A stretch of 64,000 nucleotides of DNA from assembly GCF_904849725.1 (NCBI RefSeq), contig NC_058518.1:504977225-505041224 (forward strand). The letters run 5' to 3'. Shown here one piece after another: positions 11,808-25,923 of this stretch (position 1 is its first letter; each line of letters starts with the position of its first letter). Source of the DNA: Hordeum vulgare subsp. vulgare. Its lineage: Eukaryota; Streptophyta; Magnoliopsida; Poales; Poaceae. The position numbers were made by a program, and so were the translations under genes. The notes below the pieces were generated by a model. The model had not been told where the DNA came from and made no database searches. It was given only the letters and a program-made list of their open reading frames with translations.

Positions 11808-13480
11808 TGATGTCTACTACGCAACCTTCTTCTTCTAGACGTTGTTGGGTCTCCAAGTGCAGAGGTTTGTAGGACAGTAGCAATTTTCCCTCAAGTGGGT
11901 GACCTAAGGTTTATCAATCCGCGGGAGGCGTAGGATGAAGATGGTCTCTCTCAAGCAACCCTGCAACCAAATAACAAAGAGTCTCTTGTGTCCCCAACAC
12001 ACCCAATACAATGGTAAGTTGTACAGATGCATTAGTTCGGCGAAGAGATGGTTATACAGGTGCAATATGAATAGTAGATATAGGTTTTTATAATCTGAAA
12101 ATATAAAAACAGCAATGTAATTAGAAATAAAAGTGAGCATGAACGGTATTGCAATGCGTGGAAACAAGGCCTAGGGTTCATACTTTCACTAGTGAAGTTC
12201 TCTCAACAATGATAACATAATTGGATCATATAACTAGCCCTCAAGATGCAACAAAGAGTCACTCCAAAGTCACTAATAGCGGAGAACAAACGAAGAGATT
12301 ATTGTCGGGTACGAAACCACCACAAAGTTATTCTTTCTCATCAATCTATTCAAGAGTCCGTAGTAAAATAACACGAAGCTATTCTTTTCGTTCAATCTAT
12401 CCTAGAGTTCGTACGAGAATAACACCTTAAGACACACATCAACCAAGACCCTAATGTCACCTAGATACTCCATTGTCACCTCAAGTATCCGTGGGCATGA
12501 TTATACGATATGCATCACACAATCTCAGAATCATCTATTCAACCAACACATAGAACGTCAAAGACTGCCCCAAAGTTTCTACTGGAGAGTCAAAACGTGT
12601 GCCAACCCATATGCATAGGTTCCCGATGTCACGAAACCCACAAGTTGATCACCAAAACATACATCAAGTACTCACATGAATATCCCATTGTCACCACAGA
12701 TAGACACGTGCAAGACATACATCAAGTGTTCTTAAAGACTCAATCCGATAAGATAAATTCAAAGGGGAAACTCAATTCATTACAAGAAGGGAGAGGGGGA
12801 AGAACATCATAGGATCCAACTATAGTAGCAAAGCCCGCGGTACATCGAGATCATGACATCTGAAGAACAAGAGAGAGAGAGAGATCAAACACATAGCTAC
12901 TAGTACACACCCTCAGCCCCGAGGGAGAACTACTCCCTCCTCGTCATGGAGATCGCTGGAATGATGAACATGGCCACCGGAGATGGATTCCCCCTCCGGC
13001 AGGGTGCCGGAACGGGCTACCGATTGGTTTTTGGTGGCTACAGAGGCTTGTGGCGGCGGAACTCCCGATCTAGGTTTCTTTTGGGGGGTTTATGTATTTA
13101 TAGGAATTTATGGCGGTGGAATTACGTCAGTTGGGCCCACGAGGAGGTCACGAGCCTGCTAGGCCCTCCCGGGGGGTAGGGCGCACCTACCGGGCTCGTG
13201 ACTCCCTCGTGGCTCTTCTGGCCTTCTTCCAAAGCTTCAGGGGTCTCTTTTGATCCCAAAAAAATCATCGCGGAAGTTTTATTCCATTTGGACTCCGTTT
13301 GATATTCCTATCTGAAAAAGGTCAAAAGCAAGGAAAAACAAAAACTGGCACTGGGCTCTAGGTCAATAGGTTAGTCCCAAAAATAATATAAAATATCATA
13401 TTAATCCTTATAAACATCCAAAGTTGATAATATAATAGCATGGAATGATCAAAAATTATAGATACGTTGGAGACATATCA
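11808..13480 (-). mobile_element. Solo LTR, left copy (1673 bases)
   Basis: The ends are TGAT...ATCA and the element is flanked by GGGTG at 11803-11807 and 13481-13485 (CACCC on the other strand). It mirrors 40071-41743, where it is described. Confidence 0.85.
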
Positions 13481-13485
13481 GGGTG

Positions 13486-14378
13486 CAATACTCTGTGGCG
13501 TTGACCGACGGCTCAGTTCCCTCCTTTCTCAGCTTGAGGCGAGGCTCCATTTGGGACGTGTCCTGGGTTGCAATCTCACATGCCTGCCCGCTCCAGGAGT
13601 TTGCCCGCATACGCCGCCTGTGAGAGGGTTGTCTGTGCAGCCCCTGCTTCACTTCAATGCCAAGGTAAAAGTTGAGTAGGCCAAGATCGCTAATACAGAA
13701 CCTAGCATTCATCTCCGTCTTGAAACTACGGATCGCCTCGTCATCGGCTCTAGTGTCGAATAGGTCGTCGACGTACACGCCGACTAGTAGACGTGCTCTC
13801 CCTTCGCCACGCGCGTACATAGCATGCTCTGAGGGGCAACTCTCAAACCCAAGCCGTTGCAGGGTGCTGCCGAGCTTTGCGTTCCATGCTCGCGGTGCTT
13901 GCCGCAGCCCATAGAGCGCCTTGTGGAGGCGGTACACCTTGTGCTCCTCGCCTTGCCGTGCGAAGCCGGGGGGTTGCCTGGCGTAGACCTCCTCCTTGAG
14001 CACGCCATTGAGGAAGGTTGACTTGACGTCGAGGTGATGTAGTTCCCGGTCGTGCCGTGCAGCCACGCCAACCATGGTGCACACTGCGTCCAGCCTTGCC
14101 ACTGGTGCGAACGCGTCGTCGTAGTCCACGTTCTCCTTCTGCACGAAACCTCTTGACACGAACCTTGCTTTGTGCTTGATCACGGTTCCTGCCGCGTCCT
14201 TCTTCAGTTTGAACACCCACTTTAGACTAATGGACCAGTGACCATCAGGCAGGACATTGATGGTGCAAGTCCCGTTCTCCACGATTGAGGCCAGCTCGTC
14301 CAACATAGCACGTCGCCAGCACTCATGGGGTTCGGCCTCGTTGAAGTTGAGTGGCTCCTCCTTCTCAGCTAGCAGCAC
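13486..14378 (-). pseudogene. copia-1 reverse transcriptase, left copy
   Basis: Mirror of 39173-40065: an open RT frame with the KARFVSRGF, LHHLDVKSTFLNG, LYGLRQAPRAW and YVDDL blocks. There is no upstream start and it runs into the solo LTR. Confidence 0.9.
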
Positions 14379-14760
14379 GCTTTCACACGGCTGGGGTGTC
14401 CTGCTCGGTCCGCCGAGGAGGTCCGCTAGATGGCGGAAGCAGTGGCCAGTCGGCGTCGAAGATATCGGGTCATGTCGTCGGTGGCGTGACGAACTCCACT
14501 CCCCTCGGGGCCTTGCCCGGGGGTGTTCTGCTGCTGGATGCCCTCACGGAGGACGTAGACGTGCCGGACCGCGGCATAGCTAGAGGTTCAGCCCTGGCGG
14601 TGCTCGTGAGCGTGGCTGGAGAGGCCGCCGAGGTGTCATCGTTGTCTTCCTGGAGCTTGCTCGCGTTGTCCGTCATGGCGGGCACCTCCCGCCCTCTGAT
14701 GGCTGGCGCAAGCTCGTGGTGAGTGACGAGCGTCTCGGCTGCAGACTTGTCAGTGGCGCC

Positions 14761-15893
14761 CTAGTCCCATCTAGCCCTCTCGTCGAACACCACATCGCGC
14801 GACGTGTATACCCACTTGGTTAGCAGATCGTACATCATGTATGCGTTTAAGTCCGCTTCGTAGCCGATGATGACCATCTTCGTGTTGTGGTCGTCGAGCT
14901 TCTTTAGCCCTGGGCGCGTGTTCTTGACGTACGCGATGCAGCCGGAGACACGCAAGTAGTGCACGGCGGGCTTCTTGTCGTACCACAGGTCATATGGAGT
15001 CTTGTCGTCGATGTTGCGCGTGTAGATCCTATTGAGGATGAAGACTGCGGTTGCCACGGCCTCCCCCCCAAAACCATCTCGGCATGTTCTTGGCCTTGAG
15101 CATGCTTCTAGCCAAGCCGACGATGGTCTGGTTGCGTCGCTCCACCATGCCGTTCTGATATGGCGAGTAGGGTGCCCTATATACGCCTTGGTCCGCAAAG
15201 TACTCGCCGAGCACGTTGGAGGTCAACTCACCGCCCCGGTCAGTCCAGAACCTGCGCAGGCGCGCCCCCTGCTCTGCTTCGGTCGCGGCGATGAAGTGCT
15301 TCATGTTGGTCGCGGTTGCGTCCTTGGTGGGCAGCATCATGGCCCACATGTAACAGAGATGGTCGTCGACGGCGATCATGAAGTAGCGCTTCCCGTCGGG
15401 GGTTGCCGGAGTGATTGGCCCGCACAGGTCGGCGTAGACGAGCTCGGGTGCCCCCGTCGCGAGGTAGCGCGCCTGTGAAGGAAATTGTGGGCGCCATTGC
15501 TTCCCCACGAACCAGTGGCATCCCGCACACCATGTGTGCGCGACCCATGCGCCGGAGTGCGTCGAAGTGTTGATGGCCGAACCTGGCGTGCCATTTCCAT
15601 GCCTCGTCACCTCCATTTGCTGCCAGACATACAGGATGCGAGATGTCCAGACGAACTACGTAGAGGTGCTTGCCATTATGGCATACCTGAGCCAACTCAT
15701 GCTCGCAGCGATCGTACAACGTCAGGACCCTTCCGTGAATCTTGGTGGTGCAGTCGTGCTCGTCCAACTACCCGAGGCTGATGATGCTTGTCTTGAGGCA
15801 CGAGATGAAGTAGATGTCGGTGAGTGCTTGTCGATCGTAGCTGCATACGGTGAAGGTGATTGTGTCACGCCCGTGGATGGCCACGCTGGAGCC
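14761..15893 (-). pseudogene. copia-1 integrase, left copy (frameshifted)
   Basis: Mirror of 37658-38790. The GAG-pre-integrase region and integrase core lie in three successive frames. The breaks match the right copy exactly, so the damage predates the duplication. Confidence 0.88.
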
Positions 15894-16111
15894 ATCCACT
15901 GGTGGAAAAAAGGCCTTTGGTCGCGGTTCGCAACTGCCATTAGTCGCGGTTGCGCAACCGCGACCAACTAAGTGCGACTAAAGCCCCCCACCTTTAGTCG
16001 CGGTTTCTTAAGAACCGCGACTAAAGGCCCGTCCACGTGGGCGCCAGGCGGCCGTCGGGGCGGAGGACCTTTAGTCGCGGTTCTTATGGACAACCGCGAC
16101 TAAAGGCCGCC

Positions 16112-16150
16112 ACAGGTTTAGGGCGCGCGCGCGCCCCCCCCTAAACCTGT
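16112..16150. repeat. GC-rich inverted repeat near CACTA outer end (left)
   Basis: Twelve-base arms, ACAGGTTTAGGG and its complement, flank an alternating GC/poly-C core just inside the outer subterminal repeats. It mirrors 37401-37439. Confidence 0.8.
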
Positions 16151-16364
16151 TTTCTGTTTAATTTGTATTGTTTTATTTCTTTTGTGCTTTATTTTAATTT
16201 TGAAGGAATTTCATATATTCTACGGTACTACATACATGCATATGAATGTACAATTTCAAACAAATTTGAAATTAGAACCAAAAAGAATTCAAGAGGAATA
16301 TACAATATATATTCAATATCATCGGATGACCATATACAATTTTGAACAAGTTTCCATACATAAT

Positions 16365-19300
16365 TTAATGCATATAAAGTTCTACGTCCTCGTAATGGTG
16401 TTCTCCTTTAGGATGGAGGACTTCCCTGCTGAACCATCCAGCTAGTTCCTCTTGAAGTGGTCGGAAGCGAGCTTCTGGACTAAGCATCATCCGGAGGTTA
16501 TTCCTCTGAGCATTGGTATCACTCAGAACCCGCTCAGAGGTGTATCTCCGGATCATCTCACAGACATAGTATCCACATAGATTGGTCCCCGCTGGCTGAA
16601 TATCCCCACCATTCTTAGGCTTTGACCTTTTGAATTCTAGCTCTTTTTTGAATTCACCAACCTTTGTATCTACGAACCGTCTCCAAACCCTACGAGGCAA
16701 AGAAAATTAAATGAACAAGAGAGTTATTAGTTACTTGATATTAGGAAATGAACGAAATAGGCCGATCGATATAGAGCGCAAATGAATGAAAATAATTACT
16801 TCTGCAGCATTCTTCTCATGCCGCCCCAAAGCTTTGGATCCATATTCAGAGAGTCGTGGACGAGACATTCTGAGGTGTTAACTTTAATTACTAGCAGAAT
16901 CCAGTGGAACCTGCGGACACGATACATGCACAGTACGTCATGCATAACTCATCGATTAGCCGGCCACATACCATGCATGGAGTAAACAAAAGAGAATGTG
17001 CTCAAGACAGAAACACTCACCCAAAATGGTAAGGAAATAGAATATCACTTTTGAGTTCCTGCTTTGTAAGAAACTGCCACAGGTCTGCCTCCATGTCGGC
17101 GGGGTGATGCTCCAACACATGTCCATTAACGATGTGTGGGTCAATGAACCCAACATCATGGATGTTCCTTACTCTGCATTCCTTAATCTTCATTCTGCAT
17201 GTATAATAGCGGACACAACAATATAGTTAGGACATATATATAGTGCAGGCAATATGAACGAGATGGGGTAGAAATAAATCACTTACAGAACGTAGCAACT
17301 GATGATAGATTTGTCGAGATCGCGCAGATTGAAAAGCTGGAACAATTCACTCAGTTCAATTTGTACATAGTAATGTTTGAAGTGATGCTCATGTCTAACT
17401 TCCGCATAAATATAATCTTTGGCGTTTTTATTTTTTATGTAACCCTTGTACCATTTCAGCAGACCTTTCATTTGTGGAGGTAGATCCTTTTCCTGCGCAG
17501 GCTCGACGAGAGGCCCATTCTTGACATATGTAATTACTACCTCCTTCACTGGCGCCTCATCAAGGCCTAACAGTTCACGAAGAGTAATACCTAAGTTGGC
17601 CGCTTGTTCTCTGGCACTCGTTGCAGTCAATCCCTGTGCTGCCGCAGCTTGTATGATCTCGGGGGCATCCGGACCGGCGGCTTCCACTATAAGCGGGGCA
17701 ATCGATTGTTTACTTTGTTCCCCGAGCTGGGCAACTTGTTTCCCGCTTTTTTTACTTTCGGCCTTCTCCCGCTCTTTGTTCTCCTTGAACATGAGTGCCT
17801 GCCTGCGAAGTTCACGTGCATAGTCGTCAGGCAGATTCTTCGCGGCTTGGGACAGTGTGCTCAAAAATGACTTAGCCCACTTCTTTTGCTCATCAGAAAA
17901 TACTGGCTTGGGCTCGGGCTCTCTTTTCTTCTTGCAGTCCGCCTTCCATTTCTCCAAATCAGCAGCCGCGGCCGCGTCGACTTCCTCGGCACTACGTTCC
18001 CAAGGCCTTGTGGGGAGAGGCTTCAGTGATGGCTCCGGTACCTTTGTGGTCTTAGGTACATAAGGGTCCGGGTTAATAATCCAGGACTGCTTCTGCTTCT
18101 GCTTCTTTGCCGGAGGTGGATTGGGGGGCGGCGTCTGATCACCCGCCGGACGAGGACTGGGGGGCGGCGTCTGATCACCCGCCGAACGTTGTGGACTGGG
18201 GGGCGTCGGCTGACGTGACGGAGGTGTAGGTGAACCGCCACCACCACCACCACCACCACCACCGCCACCGCCACCACCACCATCGTAGGGGGGTGGACTT
18301 GTTGTCCTTGGCGCCTCGCCTGGAAACTTGATAAACTTCTTTTGCCATAGAATGAAATGGCGCTTGACATCTCCAAGTCTTTTCTCCCCTTCAGGTGTAG
18401 CAATGTCAATCTCCAGGTCCTCAAACCCTTGGACTATGTCCTCCACCGTGACACGAGCATAGCCATCTTGAATGGGGTTGTTGTGGTGGAGTGCTCCAGG
18501 TAAACATGGTAAAGCACTGCCGATGGCTACCTTCATGGACATGTTCCCGATAGGATAATACAGATGACATTCTTTCATCTCCTTTATATCGTCCACGGGG
18601 TAGCGAGGAGGCTCCGGTGCAGTAATTTCGACCACCAGAGGCTCCGGTGCAGTAATTTCGACCACCAGAGGCTCCGGTGCATTAATTTCGATCGTCGGTG
18701 CATCTGCACCAGCCGGTGGGGCCTCCGTGGAAGCCACGCTGCTTCTCCGCTGCTGGCTTCCGAGATCCGCTGGATGATCTTCATGCTGCACCCGAGCTGC
18801 ATCTCTTTCGGCTACTAGTACACTCATGGTTTTCTTCATCACATCCATTTCCGATGCCAACCGCGCCACAACATCTGCTTCCCGATCCATCTTTCTCTTA
18901 CGGCTTCTGTAACCGTACGGGTCATCGTTCTGGGGGAACCCTATTTTCCACGGAATGTGCCCCATGCCTCGTACACGTCCTCCGTGTTCAGGATTCCCGA
19001 GGGCTTTTGTCAGCGCGTCGTTCTCTCTGTTGAACTTGATCTTCCCCTCTTGAGCATCCCTCATTGCGTCAATAAGGGCTTGGGTGGGTTTAATTAATTT
19101 GCCCCGGTAAACACACTCCCCTGTCTCCGGGTTCAGCGTTCCCCCATGCCCGTACCACCAGCTTTTGGCCCTTGGGTCCCATCCCTCCGTACCTGGACGG
19201 ATTCCTCGCGCCCTCAGCTCGTTCTCCATCTTCTCCAACCTAGGCAACAAAATGCGATACCCTCCTGGCCCCATAATATGATTGTACTCCTTCTTAGCCG

Positions 19301-20204
19301 CATTTTCCTTATTTTTTTTCGATATTTGAATGAACTGCTCCGATTTCTTTTGCTTCACAAATTCTGGCCAATCATGTTTCAGTTTCTCATATTGTCCTTT
19401 GAAATCCGGAGTCTTGTTCTGCTTGACAAAGTCATGGGCTAGATTTTGCTTGAATTTCCGGAATGCGTCGGCCATCTTATGAAGAGCGAACTGTTTGACT
19501 AGCCTCCTCCTCTCCTTGTTTTCCTCAATCTTGTTACCCTCCTCATCGAATTTGTTGTATTCCGGAGGTAGAACGAAATGTTCCATAAGCTTCTTGAAGC
19601 AATCTTTTTTTGTTCTCTTATCGACAAAAGTGAAACCTGCAGCAATTCGTGCCTTCTTTGGCTCATTCCACTCCTGGACGGTGATCGAGACGTTGTCTCT
19701 AACAACGGCTCCGCATTGGCTGACAAACTTGGTGGCGTTCTTGCGGGGCTCCAGCGGCCTGCCGGTTGCACTGTCGACAACCTCGATGGTGCATGTTTCT
19801 CCTTGTTTCATCGTCTTGGTTGCGCCACGCTTTGACGACGTACTCGATTGTTTCGACGATCCGGCCGAGGGCTAAAATAAGAAAGAGAGTCGCGCGCGTT
19901 AGTACACACATATTTATTCAAATTAGTTAGTTTGTATCACCAGAGGCTCAATGTATATATATACCTCGGCGCCGGAGGTGGTTGCTACTTCCATTTGAAG
20001 ATCGTCGTTTATCGACGTTTGTTCGGCATCATCTTGCTGACGGCGCCCTTCATCTTCACCGTCAAGGTTCAGATAAGAAGAGATATCATCTTCTTCTTCT
20101 CCGGTCGGCACATATAGAATATCGCCGTTTATGATGCCGAACATATGTGCTTCACCGTCCGGATCATAGTTGTCCATAATCGGGTCAGCTCTATCGTCCG
20201 CCAT
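16365..20204 (-). CDS. CACTA TNPA-like protein with Ulp1/C48 protease domain, left copy
   Basis: Five exons on the minus strand: 20204-19965, 19871-17287, 17194-17021, 16910-16800 and 16689-16365. All introns are GT-AG and join in phase to about 1144 residues. The sequence appears identical to the right-arm gene (33347-37186), where domains are described. Being intact in both arms, it contrasts with the stop-containing transposase beside it. Confidence 0.8.
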
Positions 20205-22225
20205 TATGTCAGTCCTGAAAACATGTAGTAAAAACAAATTAATTAAGTGAAGAAGGGGGGCGGTGGCGGTGGCGGTGGCGAAAGGGCGGTGGCAAAAGGA
20301 GGGGGCGAGGAAGGGGTGGGAGAGGGTGTCGCGGTAGAGCGCGAGACGGGGCGCTCTTTGTTCTTTATTTCTTTATTTCTTTATCTTTGTTCTTTGTTCT
20401 TGCATAGTCTTCCCGACGGCTGTGGCTGAATATCCGACACATGAAAAAGTTTTAACTAGAGTTTTTGACCGTGAACCTGCTGCTTCAGCTTTGCACTGGC
20501 CGACCGCCGATTCGCTGGTTCATTTGCTAGTTTTTAATCATAAAAGAAAATACTTTCTTTGTTCCTAAATAATTGTAGTTAAAAAAACTAGACTATCTTT
20601 TTTTGACTATAATTATTTAAAAACGGAGGGAGTAAATATTATGTAAGTATCTCATTATTAAAAGAGGAGTTGGTTCCGTTGCCTCTCCTACTCCCTTTGT
20701 TTTTTCGTCCCATGACTCCCTCTCTTCTTGGTTTTCTGTTGATTTTTTGATACTCACAATTGATCCCACACATAATTTAAACTACACAAATAAAGTAACT
20801 TGAAATAATCTAAAAGATAATTGATACATTCCCAAAATCATGTCCTGCAATAACTCAACCAAAATAGATAGTCTTAAACTCAACCAAAAATGGTGAACTT
20901 TTCCAAATTCGCTAATTTTTTTCAATTTAGATTGATTAATTATTTAAATTGATGATTTTTTAACTCGATGATCTTTTTTATATTCGATGAAACTTTTTCA
21001 TATTTGATAGTCTCTGTTCTTTTTCATATTCGATGAAACTTTTTATATTCGATGAAACTTTTAAATAGATAGTCTCTGTTCTTTTTCTTCCAAGACGAAC
21101 TACCCACGGGACGTCGGGATGAGATGTTCGTTCTTGATTTCTGCGAGCCCTGTCGGCATCGATGGGCGCGGGGACGAGGGCGGCTATGAGCGCAGCGACG
21201 AGCGCAATGCTTCGAGCGGAGGGGGCAGTAGGCGGCGACAGGAAGCGAGGAAGGCGGGCGCGGCGCGGGAAAGATGAAAGGATAGGGGTGAACCCTTTAG
21301 TCGCGGGCGAGGGCGACGGCGGGCGGCGACGAGGGCGAGGGCGACGGCGGGCGGCGTCGACGAGGGCGAGGGCGACGGCGGCGGCAGGCCTTCGGCGCGT
21401 GCGGCAGAGAATCGGAGAAGACGAGAGAGATGGAGAAGACGGCGGCAGGGGAGGCGACCCGCACTTGTATTTATAGCCCCCCCCTTTAGTCGCGGTTGGG
21501 GAGGCGACCCGCGACTAAAGGGTACCTTTAGTCGCGGGTCGCCTCCCCAACCGCGACTAAAGGGTTTTTGGCGGGTTTTTTGCGTTCCCGCGCCCCCCCC
21601 TTTAGTCGCGGTTGGGGAGGCGACCCGCGACTAAAGGGTAACCTTTAGTCGCGGTTTGCCAGACCAACCGCGACTAAAGGCCCCCCCCAAATCTTCTTTT
21701 ATTTTCAGAACCTTTTATCTTTTTCTTTTCAGAAAAATCATCATTGCTTTTATAGAAACTTCAAACATTTTATTTTCTGTTTTCTAAGCATATTTTCGTA
21801 GGAAAAATATGCATAGAGACAATACATTGAATCTGCCTAAAACGGGACAGAAAAAAGAGAATCCATTTAAAGGGAACATTGGCCACAGCCTCTCTCCCCC
21901 CCGGCCTGGGCCGGCCTTCGGCCTCGACCCATCTTGCTCACGCCAGCCTGGTGCGGTGGCTGTGATGCCCCGCTGAGAGGCCTCTCGCCCGAGCCGTGAG
22001 CGCGCCGCCCCTTTCTTCTCCTATCCGCCCGCTGAGAGGTCGTTTTTGCGTTCCCCGCGCGCAACGACCTTTAGTCGCGGTTGGTCTGGCCTTTAGTCCC
22101 GGTTGCACCAACCAGCCGGGACTAAAGGTTAGATGACCAGCTCGAAAATGGACACCAAACACATCACGGGTAATATAATTCACATGATCCATTCAACAAA
22201 GTTTGGTACAATAAATTATTACACA
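20205..22225 (-). promoter_or_regulatory. CACTA internal region: leader, promoter and repeat cluster (left)
   Basis: This is the non-coding gap between the two CACTA genes. It holds a 5' leader with a probable intron, a TATA box (21468-21475) and TTTAGTCGCGG palindrome clusters (21484-21680 and 22069-22128). It is the mirror of 31326-33346. I see no gene in it. Confidence 0.6.
21484..21680. repeat. Internal cluster of subterminal-type palindromes (left)
   Basis: Several copies of CCTTTAGTCGCGGTT face their complements, forming hairpins with GGGGAGGCGACC-type loops. The same motif is found at the element's termini. Confidence 0.8.
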
Positions 22226-25200
22226 TCATTTCTTCCCTTGTGTCCCTGCTTGCTTACGATTGTGCCGTATCCATGGAGCATCCTCATCATTTAACTTAAT
22301 GCTTGGGTCGGTGTTCACTTTGAAGGGCGGAATTTCAGCAAACATATTATAATCTTCTGACATGTCTGTCTTGTCCTCCACTCCCACGATGTTTCTTTTC
22401 CCTGAAAGAACAATGTGGCGCTTTGGATCATCGCATGATGTACTGATCGTTTTCTTATCTTTCCGTTTCCTCGGTTTGCTACTCATGTCCTTCACATAGA
22501 AAACCTGAGCGACATCTTTCGCTAGGACGAATGGTTCGTCAAGGTAACCAAGATTGTTGAAATCCACCATTGTCATTCCGTATTGCTGGTCCACCTTTAC
22601 CCCACCTCCTGTTAGCTTGAACCATTTGCACCGGAACAAAGGGACCTTAAAGGAGGGTCCATAGTCAAGTTCCCATATCTCCTCTATGTAACCATAATAT
22701 GTGACCTCTTGCCCATTCTCGGTTGCTGCATCAAAGCGGACACCACTGTTTTGGTTGGTGCTCTTTTTATCTTGGGCGATCGTGTAAAATGTATTCCCAT
22801 TTATCTCGTACCCTTGGAAAGTCGTTATAGTCGAAGATGGTGTCTTGGCCAACATGTACAGCTGATCTACAACATCATTGTCATTCATTAAATGTTTTCT
22901 CAACCAACTGCCGAAAGTCTCCATGTGGGCCTTCCTAATCCAGGATTCAGGCTTCCCCGGGTTGTCAGAGCGTAAAATATTCTTGTGTTTCTCAAAGTAC
23001 GGAGCCACCAAGCTGGAATTGGTCAGTACAGTGTGGTGTGCTTCAGTCAGAGAATGGCCGTCCATACATATCGTTGATTTCCTTCCGATCGTGCCTTTTC
23101 CACTTAGTCTCCCCTCGTGCCGCGATCGAGGAAGACCAATCGGCTTAAGGTCAGGAACAAAGTCAACACAAAACTCAATTACCTCCTCATTTCCATAGCC
23201 CTTGGCGATGCTTCCTTCTGGCCTAGCACGGTTACGAACATATTTCTTTAATACTCCCATGAACCTCTCGAAGGGGAACATATTGTGTAGAAATACAGGA
23301 CCGAGAACGAAAATCTCTTCGACTAGGTGAACCAGGAGGTGCGTCATAATATTGAAGAAGGATGGCGGGAACACCAGCTCGAAACTGACAAGACATTGGA
23401 TCACATCGTTCTGTAACCGTGGTAGAACTTCTGGATTGATTACCTTCTGAGAGATTGCATTGAGGAATGCACATAGCTTCACAATGGCTACTCGAACATT
23501 TTCCGGCAGGAGCCCCCTCAAAGCAATCGGAAGCAATTGCGTCATAATCACGTGGCAGTCGTGAGACTTCAGGTTTTGGAACTTTTTCTCCGCCATGTTT
23601 ATTATTCCCTTTATATTGGACGAGAATCCAGACGGGACCTTCATACTGCTCAGGCATTCAAAAAAGATGACCTTCTCTTCTTTGGTCAGAGCGTAGCTGG
23701 CACGACCTTGAAACCATTCCGGATGCCGGTCATCAGGGTCTTTCAAACGTTGCTGGTCCTGCCGTGCTTCCTTTGTATCATTTGTCTTCCCATACACGCC
23801 CAAGAAGCTTAGGAGGTTCACGCAAATATTCTTCGTAACGTGCATCACGTCGATTGCAGAGCGGACATCTAGGACTTTCCAATATTCTAGCTCCCAGAAT
23901 ATAGATTTCTTTTTCCACATGGCTGCGTGCCCGTCAGCTCCCTTCGGAACTGATTGTCCGCCAGGACCCTTTCCAAAGATGACTTTCAAATCCTTGACCA
24001 TATCAAATACCTCAGCACCAGTGCGTTCCGCAGGCTTCGGCCGGTGATCTGCCTTGCCGTTGTAATGCTTGCCTTTCTTTCTTACTGGATGAATTTTCGA
24101 AAGAAATCGACGATGCCCAAGGTACACGTTCTTCTTACAATTTGGCAAATGTACACTTTCAGTCTCATGTAAGCAGTGCGTGCATGCATTGTATCCCTTA
24201 TTTGACAGTCCCGAAAGGTTACTAAGAGCAGGCCAATCGTTGATGGTTACGAAAAGCAACGCTCGTAGGTCAAATTCCTCTTGTTTGTGCTCATCCCACA
24301 CACGGACACCACCCCACAGCTGTAAAAGTTCATCAACTAATGGCCTTAGGTACACATCGATGTCGTTGCCGGGTTGCTTCGGACCTTGGATGAGCACTGG
24401 CATCATAATGAACTTCCGCTTCATGCACAACCAAGGAGGAAGGTTGTAGATGCATAGAGTCACGGGCCAGGTGCTATGGCTGGAGCTCTGCTCGCCAAAA
24501 GGATTCATGCCATCCGTACTTAGAGCAAATCTTATGTTCCTTGCGTCAGCTGCAAAATCTTTGAACCATCTGTCGATCTTTCTCCATTGCGTTCCATCTG
24601 CGGTGTGTCTCAACTCCCCGTCCGACTTACGGTCCTCTTTGTGCCATCGCAACAACTTGGCATGCTCTTTGTTCCTGAACAGACGTTTCAACCGTGGTAT
24701 TATAGGAGCATACCACATCACCTTGGCGGGAACCCTCTTCCTGGGTTTCTAGCCCTCAACATCGTCACCAGGGTCATCGCCTCTGATCTTATAACGCAAT
24801 GCAGTGCATACCGGGCATTCATTCAAATTCTCGTATTCACCGCGGTAGAGGATGCAGTCGTTGATGCATGCATGTATCTTCAGAACCTCTAAACCTAGAG
24901 GGCAGACAACCTTCTTTGCTTCGTACGTACTGGTGGGCAACTCGTTATCCTTTGGAAACATATTCTTCAACATTTTCAGCAAGTTTTCAAATGCCGAGTC
25001 AGCTACACCTGCCTCTGCCTTCCATTTCAGCAAATCCAGTGTGCAGCCCAGCTTTTTCAGACCATCATCGCATCCGGGGTACAGCGCCTTTCTGTGATCC
25101 TCTAACATGCGATCCAAATTCTCCCTCTCCTTTTCAGTTTCGCAGCGTCTCCGTGCATCAGCAATGGTCCGACCAAGATCATCAACGGGATCATCACGTG

Positions 25201-25564
25201 CCTCTTCTTCACCTTCACCTTCCCCTTCACCTTCCCCTTCACCTTCAGCATCCTCCATGAAAGTATCACCGAAATGAGCAAGATAGCTTTCATCCATGAA
25301 ATCATCCCCTTCTTCATCTTCTTCCATTATAACCCCTCTTTCTCCATGCTTGGTCCAACAATTATAGCTTCGCATGAAACCGTGCCGAAGCAGGTGCAGG
25401 TGAACTTCTCTTGAGGAAGAGTAACCCTTCTGATTCTTACAGTCAACACATGGACAGATAACAAAACCCTTCTGCTTGTTCGCATTAGCCACTACGAGGA
25501 AATCTTTCAAACCCGTAGTGAACTCGCGGGAGAGTCGGTTACCGTACATCCATTGCCGATTCAT
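22226..25564 (-). pseudogene. CACTA TNP2 transposase, left copy, one in-frame stop
   Basis: It reads from an ATG at 25564 to a stop at 22226 and is broken by a single TAG at 24749-24751, the same stop as in the right arm. The first 120 or so codons differ from the right copy at nine residues, and it has six extra Glu-Gly residues. The rest is identical apart from one Ala/Val change at 23377. The mosaic pattern marks the switch from A-type to B-type sequence. Confidence 0.85.
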
Positions 25565-25923
25565 CTGCATTATTATAATATAAAATATATAATTAACCAT
25601 CATGCATTTGTTAAACTAACTAGCTATAAACAATAGAAATTAAACAATGAACAACACACATGCATATTTTATCAATGACACACATGCATGAAAGGTTCAA
25701 GTTGCTAACCGCGATCGAGGAGGAAAAAATAAATGAGGAACCTCAAGTGTGGCTCCAACACTTCATATCATGTTTGTTTCACGCTCTTGGGGCATTTCAT
25801 CAAACACCTTGTGTGCATAAGAGGAACCAAAAGCAAACCTACACCCCCTTGTGAAGCTTGTGAAGAGAAGTGGCACCAAATGGCTAAGTGAGTGTGCTGA
25901 ACTGGTATCTATAGGGGAGGAGA

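Larger units (their letters stand above)
10779..15896 (-). mobile_element. copia-1, left-arm copy: integrase to 3' LTR
   Basis: This is the copied distal half of copia-1, mirroring 37655-42772. It runs from the CACTA insertion point (ATC at 15894-15896, the complement of GAT) through integrase, RT and RNase H to the 3' LTR, and is interrupted by the solo LTR at 11808-13480. It has no gag or 5' LTR of its own. The only gag-protease sequence is in the central loop and belongs with the right-hand copy. Confidence 0.9.
2899..25208 (-). repeat. Left arm of a 22.3 kb near-perfect inverted repeat
   Basis: Every element and reading frame here recurs on the opposite strand at 53551 minus the coordinate, with no cumulative shift, so there is no net indel across the arm. 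In translated comparison only two substitutions showed: 4066 versus 49485 and 23377 versus 30174. The inner limit is set by an 18-base indel in a Glu-Gly repeat near 25209-25240, beyond which the two sides diverge. The outer limit is the copia/CACTA breakpoint. Confidence 0.95.

Noticed and set aside
18023..18424. Antisense frame rich in Val across the Gly run
   Set aside because: It is a by-product of the GGT repeat in another frame of the TNPA/Ulp1 gene; the mirrored frame at 35127-35528 is the same.
21484..22128. CRISPR-like spaced repeats
   Set aside because: The TTTAGTCGCGG units are inverted pairs with irregular spacing in a plant CACTA element, as known for its subterminal regions.
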